Positions 19,470-29,777 of a stretch of DNA of 64,000 bases are shown piece by piece (position 1 is the first letter of the stretch; each line of letters opens with the position of its first letter). Below the pieces are notes generated by a model. The model saw only the letters and a program-made list of their open reading frames with translations, had not been told where the DNA came from and ran no database searches. Made by a program: the position numbers and the translations under genes. Source of the stretch: Isochrysis galbana (Eukaryota; Haptophyta; Isochrysidales; Isochrysidaceae); contig CM030936.1 of NCBI GenBank assembly GCA_018136815.1, forward strand, positions 4,478,474-4,542,473, given 5' to 3'.

Positions 19470-20830
19470 ACCACCGCCCCACAGCCCTTCGTTCGCCGTT
19501 CGTCCCCAGTCCAAACACCCACATGGGGTTGCCCGACCCAGCCCAGAATTTCATTCACCCGACTCCCGGCGGGGAGGAGGGCCAAAGCGCCGCGCTATGA
19601 CGAATTGGAGTGGCCCACAAGGCCTGAGGGCAATGAGGAAGGGGCGAAGCCGGCGGCAGGCGCGGCGAGGGAGACCACTTCGGAGGTGCTGACGGGCTGA
19701 AGCCCGTCAGCAGAGGAAGGCGGGCAGGCGGGCTTGAGCGAGGGCGAGGACGGCGGCGAGAACGACATGGAACGAGCGGCGAGAGGCGAGGGCGAGTGAG
19801 AGGAGGGCTGTGAAGGCAGGGGCTGGCGAGGCGAGGCGAGTTTGTTGGGTACGAGTGTTACGAGAGCGAGAGCGACGAGAGCGAGAGCGACGACGGATGA
19901 CGACTGACGACAGGACGACGGACAACGACACCCAGGAAAACACCCCGACTCTCGCCCCACGACTTTCTCACATAACTCGACTGAAATCAAACCCAACCAC
20001 TCCGATCAGACAACAACGGACGACGATCAAAGGGCGATCTGTCGGCGATCTTGTCTGGAACGGGAATCGCACCATAACGGAAACGAGGGGCAATCCTGCC
20101 GCACAGGATTCCAAGAGACCTACCAAATAAGACGAAAGGAGTGCGATGTGCCTCAGGGAGAGATACGAAGAGGTCGTAAATTAAACCTGATTGCCCCCAG
20201 AAGCAGATAAAGAACCGCTGTAGAGATAGCAAATTAAACCTATTTGCGAGGCGCCTGGGAGGAAGAAAGGTGGGGAAACTTCCCTTCTCTTTCGAGAGAA
20301 AGAGAGAGGGCGCTCCACAACCCACGATCCCATGCATCCAAGCGAAGCTTTTGACCGAGAACGAGAACGAGAGAATTATAACGATAAATACCGAACGACG
20401 AAGAGAAGAGCGAAGCCTAACGAGTGTCGATTCGCGAATGCGACACGGTGCTGCTCGCGACGGAGTGGCTCAGAGCCCTCCGGCCACGCTCGACTCGACA
20501 GATCGCCGACGGCCGTGAGAATGTCCCTTCCTTATTTTGATACGCCGAGAATTCACGCTCGACCTGAGCAACTCTTGAAACAACCTCAGGGCTTTTGCAA
20601 GTTAAGTGCAAGTGCTTCCATCCATGCTCATGATCGATTGAGGCCAAGATCGCGTCGCGCAGGCAGAATCGATCAAAAACGATATTCAAGCCCTCCATGG
20701 TCGCCGCGTCAAGTTCGCCCGCAGTATTCATGAATTCAGGGTCTAGGCAGGTAGGGGGGGACCCTGCGGAATCCTTGGATACCCAGAGCAGGTGGAAAAG
20801 AGTGGTTAAAAAGAGTGAGTGAGCGAGCTA
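19470..20830. repeat. Repeat mosaic without a recognisable gene
   Basis: 19470-19600 and 20440-20510 are pieces of the repeat at 13321-13466 and 61078-61265. 19780-19900 has tandem 'gagagcgagagcgacga' units. 20425-20450 ('gtgtcgattcgcgaatgcgacacgg') recurs at 44.33 kb, and 20740-20830 matches 9405-9480. The intervening frames are short and compositionally biased. Confidence 0.6.
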
Positions 20831-20914
20831 GACGTCGGTCGGTGTGTCGGTGTGAATGATGAAGGAAGTCCTTCGGGCGGCGAGGTTAAGTTTTGTTTTT
20901 TGGGGCGTCTCCCC

Positions 20915-20996
20915 CCCCCCCCCCCCGGTACCCCCCCCTCCCTCTCCCTCTCCCTCTCCCTCTCCCCTCCCTCTCCCTCTCCCTCTCCCTCTCCCT

Positions 20997-21048
<52 letters not shown>

Positions 21049-21535
21049 TTCTCCCTCCCTCTGCCTCTCCTCCCCCCAGCCTTCCCCCCTCCTGTTCCCC
21101 CCTTTCTCACTCTGCTGCTTACTTCTTTTCTCCTCTCTCGCTCCGCCTCAGTGGAGTAGAGCACATTCTCTCTCCGGTCTCTATTCTTTGTGCACCCCCC
21201 TTTTCTTCTCTTCCCGCACCCTCCCCTCCTCCTTTTCTCTCCCCCTTTGTCCGCGCTCCCTGCCTCCCCCTCTCCTTTGGGTCTATCTTGGGTCCCCTCT
21301 CTATTTTCGTTCATATCAGGAGACTTCCTCTCTCTACCTATCTCCTATCTCCTAGAGTACGTTCTCTCTTTCTATCTATATCCCAGTACGACCAGCAGTT
21401 CCAATAATAACTCCAGTGTTCTTTCTGTGAAGCCCTTCTCTCCCTCTCTCTCTCTCTCCCCCCCCCTCTCCCCCCCTCTCTCCCCCTCTCCCCCCCCCCC
21501 CCCCCCCCTCTCTCTCCCCCCCCCCCGCCCCGCCC
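20915..21535 (+). repeat. Long pyrimidine tract upstream of the nucleotidyltransferase gene
   Basis: Poly-C (20911-20926), CTCCCT and CT repeats to about 21060, then a CT-rich leader to a second C/T block at 21440-21535 that ends 12 bases before the start codon of the next gene. It is on that gene's sense strand. The Ser/Pro/Leu frames across it (20819-21407 and 21190-22023) and the Gly/Glu/Arg antisense frames are artefacts. Confidence 0.85.
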
Positions 21536-21546
21536 CCTCTCGCACG

Positions 21547-23327
21547 ATGGCAGAGGTGCAGCCACCGCTCACCCTCATCGTGCCGCTCGGCGGCGTGGGC
21601 TCACGGTTCCAGAAGGTGCGGCATCCCCCCTCCCCCCTTTTTGCACCGCTCGCAGCCGCCTCTTCCCCCCCACCCCCACCCCCCTCTAAGACCCCCCCCC
21701 CCCCCCCCCTCTTAGCACCCCTCCCCCCCCCCTCCCCTCCCCCCCCACCTTCTTCCTCTTCTCCACGGACCACAGCCCACGCCAGCCACTCCCTTCTCTT
21801 TCCCTGTCCACCACACCCTCCCTCGGCCCTACCCTCTAAAACCCTCCACCCTTCCTCCCCTCCTAGCCAACCACACACATCCTTCAATCACCACCACTCG
21901 CCGCCTCACCTCCTCACCTCCGACGCCCTTCTAGGAGGGCTACACCGCGCCCAAGCCGTTTGTCAACGTGCTTGGCAAGCCGATGATTCACTGGCTGCTC
22001 GACTCGCTCAAGCTTCGGCCTGATGACGCGCTCGTCATCGTATACGACCCGGGATTTATTGGCACCAAGTATTGGGAGCCCGTCACCTCTGCCTACCCCA
22101 ACGTTTCTCTCGTCCAGCTGCCGGGTCCGACACGTGGCGCCGCCGAGACAGTACTGCTTGGTCTGCGGGGCATCTCGCGCAACCTACGGTCGCGGCCCGT
22201 GATGCTGGTGGACGGCGATACCTTCTACGAGGAGGACATCGTCTCGGCTTACCGGGACATTTGTGCCACCTCCAACGCTGTGTACTACTTTGAGGACACG
22301 CAGCCCAAGCCGCTTTACTCGTACATCGTATTTGACAGCTCTCACCGGATCTCACAGGTCAAGGAGAAGGTCAAGATATCCGACCACGCCAACACGGGCT
22401 GCTACTGCTTCATGCGCGGCGTAGGTGCGCCCCTCTTTCCCCCTCGCGCTGTCCCCGGTGGCTTGTTTCCACTCGCCCATGCCTCTCGCCCATGCCCTTT
22501 CAGAGCTCGAGGCGCAATGTCAGGCGCTCCTCGATGCGAACTCGACGCAACTCTCGCAAGATTCAGTGGGCGAGTACTACACGTCGGGCGTCATTGCGCA
22601 GATGATTGAAGAGGGCCATGCCTTCAAGGCGCTTCAGGTTGATCCGGCTCGCATGCATGTGCTCGGCACCCCCGCGCAGCTTCAGGCCTTCTGCGTTAGC
22701 CGTACGAAGCAGCCCCGGCTACGCATCTGCTTTGACCTCGACCACACTCTCGTCACGGCGCCGCGCGTGCCGGGCGACTACTCGACGTGCGAGCCGATCG
22801 CGGAGAACGTGGCTGCATGCCGTGCGCTCAAGGCACAAGGGCACCACATCATTGTCGCCACCGGCCGTCGGATGCGCACGCATAAGGGCAACACAGCGGC
22901 AGTCATCGCAGACGTGGGCTCTGTCACGCTGCGCCAGCTCGCCGAGTTCGGCATCCCGCACGATGAGGTCGCGTTTGGCAAGCCGTATGCGCAGTTCTAC
23001 ATCGATGACCTGGCCATATCGGCCTTCCATGATCTGCACAAGGCGCTCGGATTTTATCCAGGCGCCCCTCCCTGCGAGAATGCAGGGCCGGCGGGGGGTG
23101 GAGGCCGCTCGTCGGCCACACCGATGCCGGCGGGCACGCGGGCTCCGCCTGCGTCATCGTCCCCGGGCAGGTGGGTGAGCTGGGCACCAATCGGTGCGGC
23201 TGTCCTTGTCGGTGCCGTGGGGGGGCTACTTGTTGGCACACGAATGGCCGAGTCGATCAGAGAGACTTTCCGGGGGGTGGCTGCCGCAGCAGCAAGCTCA
23301 CAGGTCTTGAAAGCAACCGCCGTCTGA
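21547..23327 (+). CDS. Sugar nucleotidyltransferase fused to a HAD phosphatase-like domain with C-terminal membrane anchor, 3 exons
   Basis: Exons 21547-21615, 21935-22424 and 22504-23327 give 460 residues. Residues 1 to about 230 form an NTP-transferase domain: LIVPLGGVGSRF, then after splicing EGYTAPKPFVNVLGKPM, and DGDTFYEED with the metal-binding Asp. From about residue 258 a HAD fold follows: CFDLDHTLV (DxDxT nucleophile), IIVATGRRM, AFGKPYAQFYIDDL (motifs III and IV). Near residues 415-432 is one hydrophobic helix (APIGAAVLVGAVGGLLVGT). It probably makes an activated sugar and processes a phosphorylated intermediate at a membrane, for glycan or capsule-like polysaccharide; the substrate is not visible. 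Junctions: AAG|gtgcgg...ctag|GAG (phase 0) and GTAG|gtgcgc...tcag|AG (phase 1). The gene leads out of a long pyrimidine tract. Confidence 0.87.
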
Positions 23328-23329
23328 GC

Positions 23330-24500
23330 AGGCGAGCTATGCGGCGAGGAAGCCGTGTATTGACGAGCCATCGCGCTGACGCATCTGTGAGCCACCCGTC
23401 GCTAGTGGACATTACTGACGAGCGGCGGACGCGGCATGTCGCGCCCTCCGTGGCCTCACCAATTGTCATGTGGGTCGTTTCACAAATCTTCACTCCATCT
23501 CCGATTTCTTGGGAAGCGTGCGGAGTCCATTGCAAATGAAGCTGACTGGAAGCTCGCCCGCTAGACGTCCTGCTTGATCCACGTTGCATTTGGGATGGGC
23601 GATGCCTTCGTATGCGCAAACCATCTTTCGGCGCACGACAGTCCGCATGGGCAACGAGTAAACATGCTCAATGCCAGCAAGTGGCTGTCTGCGCGTCACG
23701 GCTGATGGCCGTTCATGGCATGTCCCAGCCTTACGCCGGCGCGCTTGCTTGGGCGTTGCGCCCCTCGTGCTATTTGTTCCGGGTCCGGTTTTTGGACGTT
23801 GAGTTCCACGCCGCCCGCGTGCCCAATCTGATAGCCCATGCAGCATCCGGCTGCCACGACAATTGCTGCTACTGCATGCTCTATCGGCAGCCACACAGTC
23901 GGAGGGCTGGTGCCGCCAGGCTCGCGGCAATGGTGCTCGGTGCGGGGTAAGTGTAGGGTGTAGGTGGGGCAGAGACCATGGGCCCGTTGGCTCTTGGCCC
24001 TTGGACCCTTAGTGTTCGGAGTTCCTAGATTGCCTATTATGCCGCTAGCTAGCAACTATCATTAAACGGATAGGGCCAACTATCGTCTAAACGATAGGGT
24101 CACGGGGCGCGCGCCGCTCCCCTCTCCCACCCACCCCGGTAGCGCGGTAGCGCTTGTTCTTTGCGTGCACCATCATGGGCTGCCCTTGGTCCTTGGTCGC
24201 GGAGCGCGCGTAAAACAAATACGGTACCATTTGCCGACCCTTAAGACGGTCATTCTTGCATTTGCCGGCCATGAAGCGGCGGCAGGGCGCCGCCGCTCCG
24301 ATCCCCAAAAGCGGCCCCCGGCGGTCCGCGGCATTGCGCAGGATTCGCGTGCTGCTTTTTGCGTTGCTCGGCGCTCGGCGCTCGGCTTTTGCCTTGTCCG
24401 GCTGGCCGCCCGTCCTCAGGCCGCTTTCAGGCCGAGTAAATATATAACTGAGCATAAATACCACTACTCGTAGACTACTCTCACTAGCCCGGTACCCGGT
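23330..24500. other. Intergenic interval with one possible small membrane-protein exon
   Basis: On the minus strand at about 23930-23740 a frame reads TVWLPIEHAVAAIVVAAGCC, then MGYQIGHAGGVELNVQKPD, with one hydrophobic helix. It resembles a small mitochondrial inner-membrane subunit in size and shape, but I cannot name it or find good flanking exons. 24060-24110 has short inverted 'actatc...gatag' motifs. A minus frame at 24087-24515 (FMAGKCKNDRLKGRQMV) is basic and unassigned. Nothing else is supported. Confidence 0.25.
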
Positions 24501-24508
24501 ACTAACAC

Positions 24509-25137
24509 GTGCCACGGGCAGAGGAGTCGTCGCTCGTTCCTATCTCGGACAACGTTTCATCCCGCCAGGCTCACGGCGAGTCGCCGCCGGCAATTTCGAC
24601 TCCGGTTCCATTGCCCCCTCTCGATCCCGAGCTTGAGCCGCCCCCTCGTCTCGACTTCACTCGCAGTCCGCCTTTGTCTCCTTCCCGTTCGTCTGCCGCC
24701 GTCGAAATTGAGCCACTCTTCGCCAGCGTCTCCACGTCGGCTGCCGCGTGCCGAAAGAGTTTGCTTTGTACACCAGGCAGCCAATCACTATCCCCTCGCG
24801 ATCGAGGGGTACGTTCTCCGTTCGCCTGCCGCTGGAGATCATCGAGAACTACCCCGACTCCGCCATCCTCGTCGACCGTCTACCGCCCCGCGACGGCCTC
24901 GATTCTCCTCCAATGGTCGCCACTAGCGTCGAAACCCCAACTCCGGACGGGGAGGTGCTGATTACGGTCTGGAACCTGGCGCCACGTCCGGTAACTCTTC
25001 CTGCGTACTCGCCGGTGGCGTCAGCCCACATCGAGTACAAGCTGCACGAGGCGCGGTCGACGGTCGCCGGTGATGGAGACGACCCCGAGTCCTCGCTCAC
25101 CGAGGCACAGCGCGCTCCTCGACGCTATCACCATTGA
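24509..25137 (+). mobile_element. Ty3/gypsy-type pol fragment between protease and reverse transcriptase
   Basis: Two overlapping frames carry one protein with a frameshift near 24750: FALYTRQPITIPSRSRGTFS, then SAILVDRLPPRDGL, VLITVWNLAPRPVTLPAYS and ASAHIEYKL. A 'rich in Pro, ILV, VxNxxxxPVxLxxxxxVAxxE' pattern is usual in the segment between the aspartic protease and RT of Ty3/gypsy elements. No protease DTG and no RT palm are present. It ends where LINE sequence starts at about 25146, so it is a piece of a nested cluster. Confidence 0.55.
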
Positions 25138-25145
25138 CCCCGACA

Positions 25146-25490
25146 AGCAATTGTCGCCGGCACTAGGGCCTACCTCGATGAGACGGGCGACCCGGGCCTA
25201 CTATTAGCCCTTGACTGGGAAAAAGCCTTCGACAGAGTGAGCTGGGCGTTCCATCATCTCGCCCTCAAACTGCTCAACTTCGGGCCAAACTTTCAGACGC
25301 TCGCGAAAGCGCTCACGAGCGAAAACGCCAGGCCGATACGCACAATTAAGACCAACGGCGGTAGAAGCTACCCCTTCACCGTCGGGAGCGGCATATGCCG
25401 CAAGGCTGCCCGCTCTCGCCGCTTACTTTCCTCCTTACCGCGGAAGCACTTACTCGAGCCATCAATGGGGAGTCTATTGGTTAGTATTTT
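25146..25490 (+). mobile_element. LINE reverse-transcriptase fragment
   Basis: Encodes RQAIVAGTRAYLDETGDPGL, then LALDWEKAFDRVSWAF (RT motif with its Asp), LLNFGPNFQTLAKAL and IKTNGGRSYPFTVGSGI. A +1/-1 shift follows, then PQGCPLSPLTFLLTAEALTR. These are the consecutive blocks of a plant/algal-type non-LTR reverse transcriptase. It is truncated on both sides and frameshifted near 25393. Confidence 0.9.
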
Positions 25491-26193
25491 AGCTAGTATC
25501 TTATAGTCGCTCTGTAGCAGTGTTATTGGCATGGCGGCGTACACCGTCGTGTCCTGGATTATGATGTCTCCGGCTTGGTGGAATGAGAGTTCGAAGGCGG
25601 AGTCTGAGTCTGCCATGTTGTTGTCGTCTTCAGAGTCTTGTTCCTGTGTCGTGTGGTGGGGGGCGTCCGTGCTCAGTGTCGTGCGGGTGAGGGCTGTGGG
25701 TGGTGTCACTTTGCTCTGGTCCTCCTCAGGGGGGTTGTATGCTCGTGCCTCATGCGTGCGGTGTGCTGTGTATGGGGGGGTTTCTCTGGAGAGTTTGTAC
25801 GTTGTGATGAAGTGGATGTGGTGCCCATAGGGGCCACCCGGCCTCGGGCCGCGCTGCCGGAGCAGCGCGGCCCTTGCCAGGGCGAGAGGGGCCTCTGCCA
25901 TAAGGCATGCCCAATGGAAGGGTGGCTGCTTGGGCCTAGCATTGGTGGGGTGTTGCCAGCAGCCTGCTGCCCCCCATGGGGGAGGCCAGCATGGCTGCCA
26001 TGGGTGGTGTGGCCGGGGCCACGGGCCGTGTGGCGCGACCGGAGTCGCACGCACCTGCTCGGCCTCGGTGGGCGGACGCGGCCGCTTCGACAGCGGCTGC
26101 TCCATGGGCACTGGTGGGGCGCCCTCGGCGGGGGGCCCGAAGGAGAGGGGAGTCGCGGCGGCGCGCTCCATCGCGTCTAAGTATAAACTTAGT
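25400..26193 (-). mobile_element. Composite non-LTR-like element fragment with 'MERA' ORF and RT start
   Basis: The minus frame starts MERAAATPLSFGPP and runs through a Pro-rich and then acidic region (EQDSEDDNNMADSDS). It ends with AAMPITLLQSDYKILAKILT, the classic first block of LINE RT ('RPITLLNTDYKILAKILANRL'-like). The start lies 26 bases inside the shared terminal motif (CTAAGTATAAACTTAGTTG at 26175-26193 on the plus strand). The RT piece faces the plus-strand RT fragment head-on, so the region is an inverted junction of two LINE pieces. A related start occurs at 34.29 kb. Confidence 0.6.
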
Positions 26194-26629
26194 TGTCGAA
26201 TTCGAGTCGTACGAGTTTCATTACATACCAACCCTAGAAGCCACACTGGTGAGGTTTACCACCTTGGTGAGAGGGCTCGCTATACCGGGCTCTCACAGCC
26301 ACATGCGCACTCGCAAGGCCGCCCAAGGAAGGAAACCAAAACTTAAAAAACCGATTGAACACAGCGCCCCCGCGTTTATTGTGAAGGAGAAAGGCAGACT
26401 ACAATTGGGCGAGAGTTTTAGCCTCGTGGCACAGGCGCTCGACCTTGCCGAGAGGCTCGCCTGAAGCAGCGAAACGCTCTTATACAATCGGAGGCAAAGA
26501 CACGGGGTAGTCAGTAGCCATGGCACGAGCAAAAACACGACATAGATAACGCCGCAGACCGAAAAGCATCCAGGATATGCATGTCACTCAGCGGCGTAGG
26601 AGAAAGGCGTGCATGCACCGCTGAGGGCA

Positions 26630-26810
26630 GGCGCACTCCGCCCAACCCGTGACCCCCGCAGGACCCGGGCCCCTAAGTAGAGCACGAGGGGAGTTGCCGC
26701 AAGGCGGGAAGTGAGGGAGAGGAAGGGGAATGGGCGTGGCTACGGATATGCGACCCAGTGCCACGTACGAGGCGAGATTATTAAAAGTTTTTTTTTAAAA
26801 ACGTACGAAC
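26630..26810 (+). repeat. Dispersed repeat ending in ATTAAAAG-TTTTTTTT
   Basis: 'gggcccctaagtagagcacg', 'agttgccgcaa', 'gggagagg' and 'gaggcgagattattaaaag' followed by a T run match 61380-61525 closely and 8282-8320 partly. All copies are in the same orientation and end at the T tract. The 26200-26630 interval before it has a basic frame (26200-26463, KPIEHSAPAFIVKEKGRL) that I cannot assign. Confidence 0.75.
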
Positions 26811-26958
26811 GGTGTAAAACCGATTCGTCTTGTGAGGGGTGAGGGGGGGAATTGTGAATTGTGAATCGAGACACGTTCCGCAGCACTAAGGTTATAGATC
26901 AGTTATAGACAAGTCTACCGCGTTCAAGCCGAGGGGGTGAGAAGGCTCCCTCCGCGGG

Positions 26959-27876
26959 ATGACGGCTGCAGACCGCCGGCTGGCCTTGGTGGCCTCTCTG
27001 GCGATCCTGTTGGTCGGAGCGGTGGTGTGGTGGCGATGGCTGCTCTTTTACGCCTACCCCATCATGCATGGCAACTGCACAGAGCTTGACGTGACGGCGC
27101 AGACGGCCGGAAGCTTGGGCGCAGACGAGATGGTAGTGCTCGTCATGAACCTCGACCGCTCAAAGCAAAGGCTGCGCGTGGTGAGTGAGGAGCTGGCGCG
27201 CGAGAGGATCGGCGGCTGGGTCCGAGTACCAGGTATCGACAAATGGACCGAGGTGCCTTCGCTGCACACTCGTCGGCGCACCACCACTGGCGAGCTGGTG
27301 GGCAGGCTCTTGCACGAATGGCGTCCGCTCCTTATACGGAGGCTATTTGACGGCGCTACTCCGACAAATGACAGCCTGGTGCGAGCAATCGAGCACGACT
27401 GGGCAGGCGAGCCACAAGGGCACTATATCGCGCTCACGTTCACCTTTCTTCGGGCGCTTGCTCAAGGTCTTGAGCTGCACGAAAAGAGGACAGGGCGGAC
27501 AGGTGGTCCTGGTTGGTTGCTGATTGTGGAGGATGATCTCATACTTCGCTCTAGCTTCCGCACGCGGCTGGCTGAGACAGCGCGGAGGCTTCCACGCAGT
27601 GACCTCATTTGGCTCGACCATCGTGCCTGGAGTCGTGCCTGGTGGTATGGGGAGCCGGCTTGCTGCACCGTAGGCATGCTGGTAAGAGTCGAGGCCGCGC
27701 CTCGAATCGCGAGGATGATGCTGCCGGGATCTGCTCAGGTGGCTCGATACCTCGCTCGGAGAAGTAAGCCACCGTTGTACGATTTGGTACTAAGCTATCT
27801 GTGTGTGTCAGAAGGACTCTGCTGCACTGTTCATGACTTGATGGATCAGAGCAATCATGTCTCAAAGACCAGATGA
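26959..27876 (+). CDS. Type II membrane glycosyltransferase, GT25-like
   Basis: 305 residues in a single exon. MTAADRRLALVASLAILLVG with residues about 8-33 hydrophobic gives a signal anchor, placing the catalytic part in the Golgi/ER lumen. VVLVMNLDRSKQRLR (residues 59-73) and VPGIDK (90-95) match the start of the GT25/LPS-type glycosyltransferase fold. WLLIVEDDLIL (187-196) supplies the E-D-D metal/sugar-nucleotide motif, and DLIWLDHRAW and MLVRVEAAPRIARMML follow in the expected order. Several Cys residues near the C-terminus fit a lumenal protein. The donor sugar and acceptor are not determinable. The start Met lies directly before the anchor, and the stop is followed by repeat sequence. 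Confidence 0.75.
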   Translation: MTAADRRLALVASLAILLVGAVVWWRWLLFYAYPIMHGNCTELDVTAQTAGSLGADEMVVLVMNLDRSKQRLRVVSEELARERIGGWVRVPGIDKWTEVPSLHTRRRTTTGELVGRLLHEWRPLLIRRLFDGATPTNDSLVRAIEHDWAGEPQGHYIALTFTFLRALAQGLELHEKRTGRTGGPGWLLIVEDDLILRSSFRTRLAETARRLPRSDLIWLDHRAWSRAWWYGEPACCTVGMLVRVEAAPRIARMMLPGSAQVARYLARRSKPPLYDLVLSYLCVSEGLCCTVHDLMDQSNHVSKTR

Positions 27877-27944
27877 CATCGAGTGTCGAGTGGCCATCCC
27901 AAGCCGGTGATTCCACATGAGGAACCTCGCCTGGGGGAGGGGAG

Positions 27945-28045
27945 AGGGAAGCTGGTAGGTAAGCGTGGGTAGTAGTGGTTATTGCAAGCATGCTGCCTGA
28001 CGCCGCACACGCAGTGGGTATTTTTCATAGTTGTTAATATTGACG
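27945..28045 (-). repeat. Terminal fragment of the repeat found at 46.6 and 54.4 kb
   Basis: 'gtaggtaagcgtgggtagtag' and 'gcatgctgcctgacgccgca' followed by 'atttttcatag' correspond to 54420-54500 ('gggtagtagggaggttcatg', 'catcctgccgcacgccgca', 'gatttttaagaagg'). Only the last about 90 bp of that family is present. Confidence 0.6.
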
Positions 28046-28062
28046 TGGACATGGATGTTCGG

Positions 28063-28683
28063 GGGTTTTTGCAGCGACTCCACGGGGACTCAACTTTGAC
28101 TCAACTGCGGCGACTTGTCAAGTCACGCTGTTGAGTCGTTGTTGAGACTCGACTTTTCTTCTCCTGTAGTGATGTCCAACGCGTGCACGAAGCGTCGCAG
28201 GTCGACGAGGCACACGCCAAAGCGCGCGTAGATGTCGCGCGTGAGCACGCCGTCGCCGCCGCCAGCTGCTGCAGCCTCCCGCTCCAGCCTTGCGATGGAG
28301 AGCCGCTCGGGCCCTATGCGAGACCGCGTTGTCGGCATGAGCGGCTCCGCTGCCACCGGCAGAAAGGCGAGTTCCCAGAAGTCGTCTGTGGCAGCGTCCG
28401 GCCCATCACGAGCCGCTCTTGCGCGCCCTGGCTCTCCGCTCCTCCAGCGCCAGAAACATGGCCAGTCTGAAGTCCTCCAGCTCTTGCGCCGTGAAGGGCC
28501 GGGTGGGCATCGCTGGCCAGCGCGCTCTGGCGGCGCGAGATCGGTTGAGGAGCCCTCTGTTGGGTCTCTGCGGTCTGATTTGGTCTTTTGCCAAAGCCAA
28601 AGCGACTCAACAGCGACTCAACGGGAAATCAAGGCTGTTGACTCGGCAACTCTTGAGTCCCCGTCAAGTCGCTGCAAAAACCC
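28063..28683. mobile_element. 0.62-kb element with 31-bp terminal inverted repeats
   Basis: Left end 28063-28093 (gggtttttgcagcgact...acggggactcaa) and right end 28653-28683 are inverted repeats with 29 of 31 matches. Further subterminal GACTCAAC/GTTGAGTC motifs occur on both sides (28095-28150 and 28600-28640). The outer bases differ, and I cannot define a clear target-site duplication. The size and structure fit a MITE or a deleted cut-and-paste transposon that captured sequence. Confidence 0.6.
28123..28600 (-). pseudogene. Captured or host gene pieces inside the TIR element
   Basis: Two minus-strand pieces read like protein: PMPTRPFTAQELEDFRLAMF with LALEERRARARKSGS (28406-28600), and AEPLMPTTRSRIGPERLSIA, then LEREAAAAGGGDGVLTRDIY and FGVCLVDLRRFVHAL (28123-28356). 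They lie in order in different frames. They could be two exons of one small gene or a decayed captured segment. I recognise no family; both ends fall inside the terminal inverted repeats. Confidence 0.35.
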
Positions 28684-29077
28684 TCTGTTGCAAGCGCTTA
28701 GTTCCGTATGAACCCCGGGCGCAAGCAATGAGCAATGATCCCACACGAAAGCTAGAATTTCAGCAATATGAATATGATACAGGAGCTTTGGAACGGGCGA
28801 GGTAATGACTTCTTCGCGCTCACTCAACTCACCTACTGAATTTACGAGCTGCCGCATGTGCCTGATTTGACGAGATTCGCCTTGTCGAGGAAACAGCTCG
28901 CGCGATTCCGCAAATTCCACCCGACGCGAGGGGCGGGCACCACATGATCAAGCCTCAAACGCCAGCCGGCGCGCAGGCCTTTGCACAATTGTCTCACCAG
29001 GCATCGCCTATCCTCCAAGGCTTTACGACACGCTATCGCGTCCATGCAGGAAAGTCAGGGCTGAGAGAATATGCACT

Positions 29078-29755
29078 TCAACTGAACTGCGCAGGATCCA
29101 GCATCTCAAACGAGGGCTCTCCTGACGTGTCCACTAGCCAAGCCGTCCCCTTGAAGCTACTCATGGGCGGTACGTCGAGGCTCGCCTTGGCCATCTCGAC
29201 GTCGTTGGAGATGGCGGCGATAAGCTCTCCTGGCCCATTGCTAAAATCAAACCGACGTTCGGGTCGTACATACCCGAGCAGCAGCAGGCGGAGCTGTTCG
29301 CCGTAGAAGTCCTTTGGAATCTCGTCGCCATCAGCGATGAGGTGAGCCTCAAATATCTTCTCAGGGTTTTCCTTGCCGACGAAGGAAGGCGAGATCCCGA
29401 GGTTGCATACGCACTTGTGCGTCTTACCGCGCAGCCCCGCCCAGCCTACGTACACGCCTGTGTGCAGCGGCTGAAGCTGCTGCTGAAAGAGTGAGCACGG
29501 CAGGTTGGCGGTTGGAAAGCCGAGTTGGGCTGAGCCGCGCTGAAAGCCGGTGGAGACAGGCCCACTGAGCGCGATCAGCTTCGGAAGTAGAGGTGGGATC
29601 GACGAGGCCGATGCAACGAGGCGTGACCTAGGTGAGAGAGAGGCGCAGAGAGCAAGAGGCATGGTGCAAGAGCGCAAAGAGGCCGCGATTGACATGCTGA
29701 GAGAGAGCAAGGTGATCGAGCGCATCCAGAGCGCTGCGTGAGCCTCTCCGCCCAC
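29078..29755 (-). CDS. Riboflavin kinase
   Basis: 225 residues, single exon. ALSGPVSTGFQRGSAQLGFP followed by TANL (residues 62-85) is the riboflavin kinase fingerprint (G-V-x-x-G...G-x-P-T-A-N). GVYVGWAGL (100-108), NLGISPSFVG, FEAHLI (135-140) and KDFYGEQLRLLLLGYVRPE complete the fold. It phosphorylates riboflavin with ATP to FMN. It has no FAD synthetase or phosphatase partner domain, unlike bacterial RibF or plant FMN/FHy. The first about 55 residues (MGGEAHAALWMRS to SASSIPP) are hydroxylated and Arg-containing and may be an organelle transit peptide; Met11, Met21 or Met32 are alternative starts. The 28700-29070 interval upstream of the stop shows no gene. Confidence 0.9.
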   Translation of the reverse strand: MGGEAHAALWMRSITLLSLSMSIAASLRSCTMPLALCASLSPRSRLVASASSIPPLLPKLIALSGPVSTGFQRGSAQLGFPTANLPCSLFQQQLQPLHTGVYVGWAGLRGKTHKCVCNLGISPSFVGKENPEKIFEAHLIADGDEIPKDFYGEQLRLLLLGYVRPERRFDFSNGPGELIAAISNDVEMAKASLDVPPMSSFKGTAWLVDTSGEPSFEMLDPAQFS

Positions 29756-29777
29756 GCCCTCCGCCCTTCCCTTCCGC

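Noticed and set aside
20819-22023. Long Ser/Pro/Leu-rich frames and antisense Glu/Arg/Gly frames
   Set aside because: They are translations of CT/CCCT repeats and of the intron of the nucleotidyltransferase gene; no complexity or motif.
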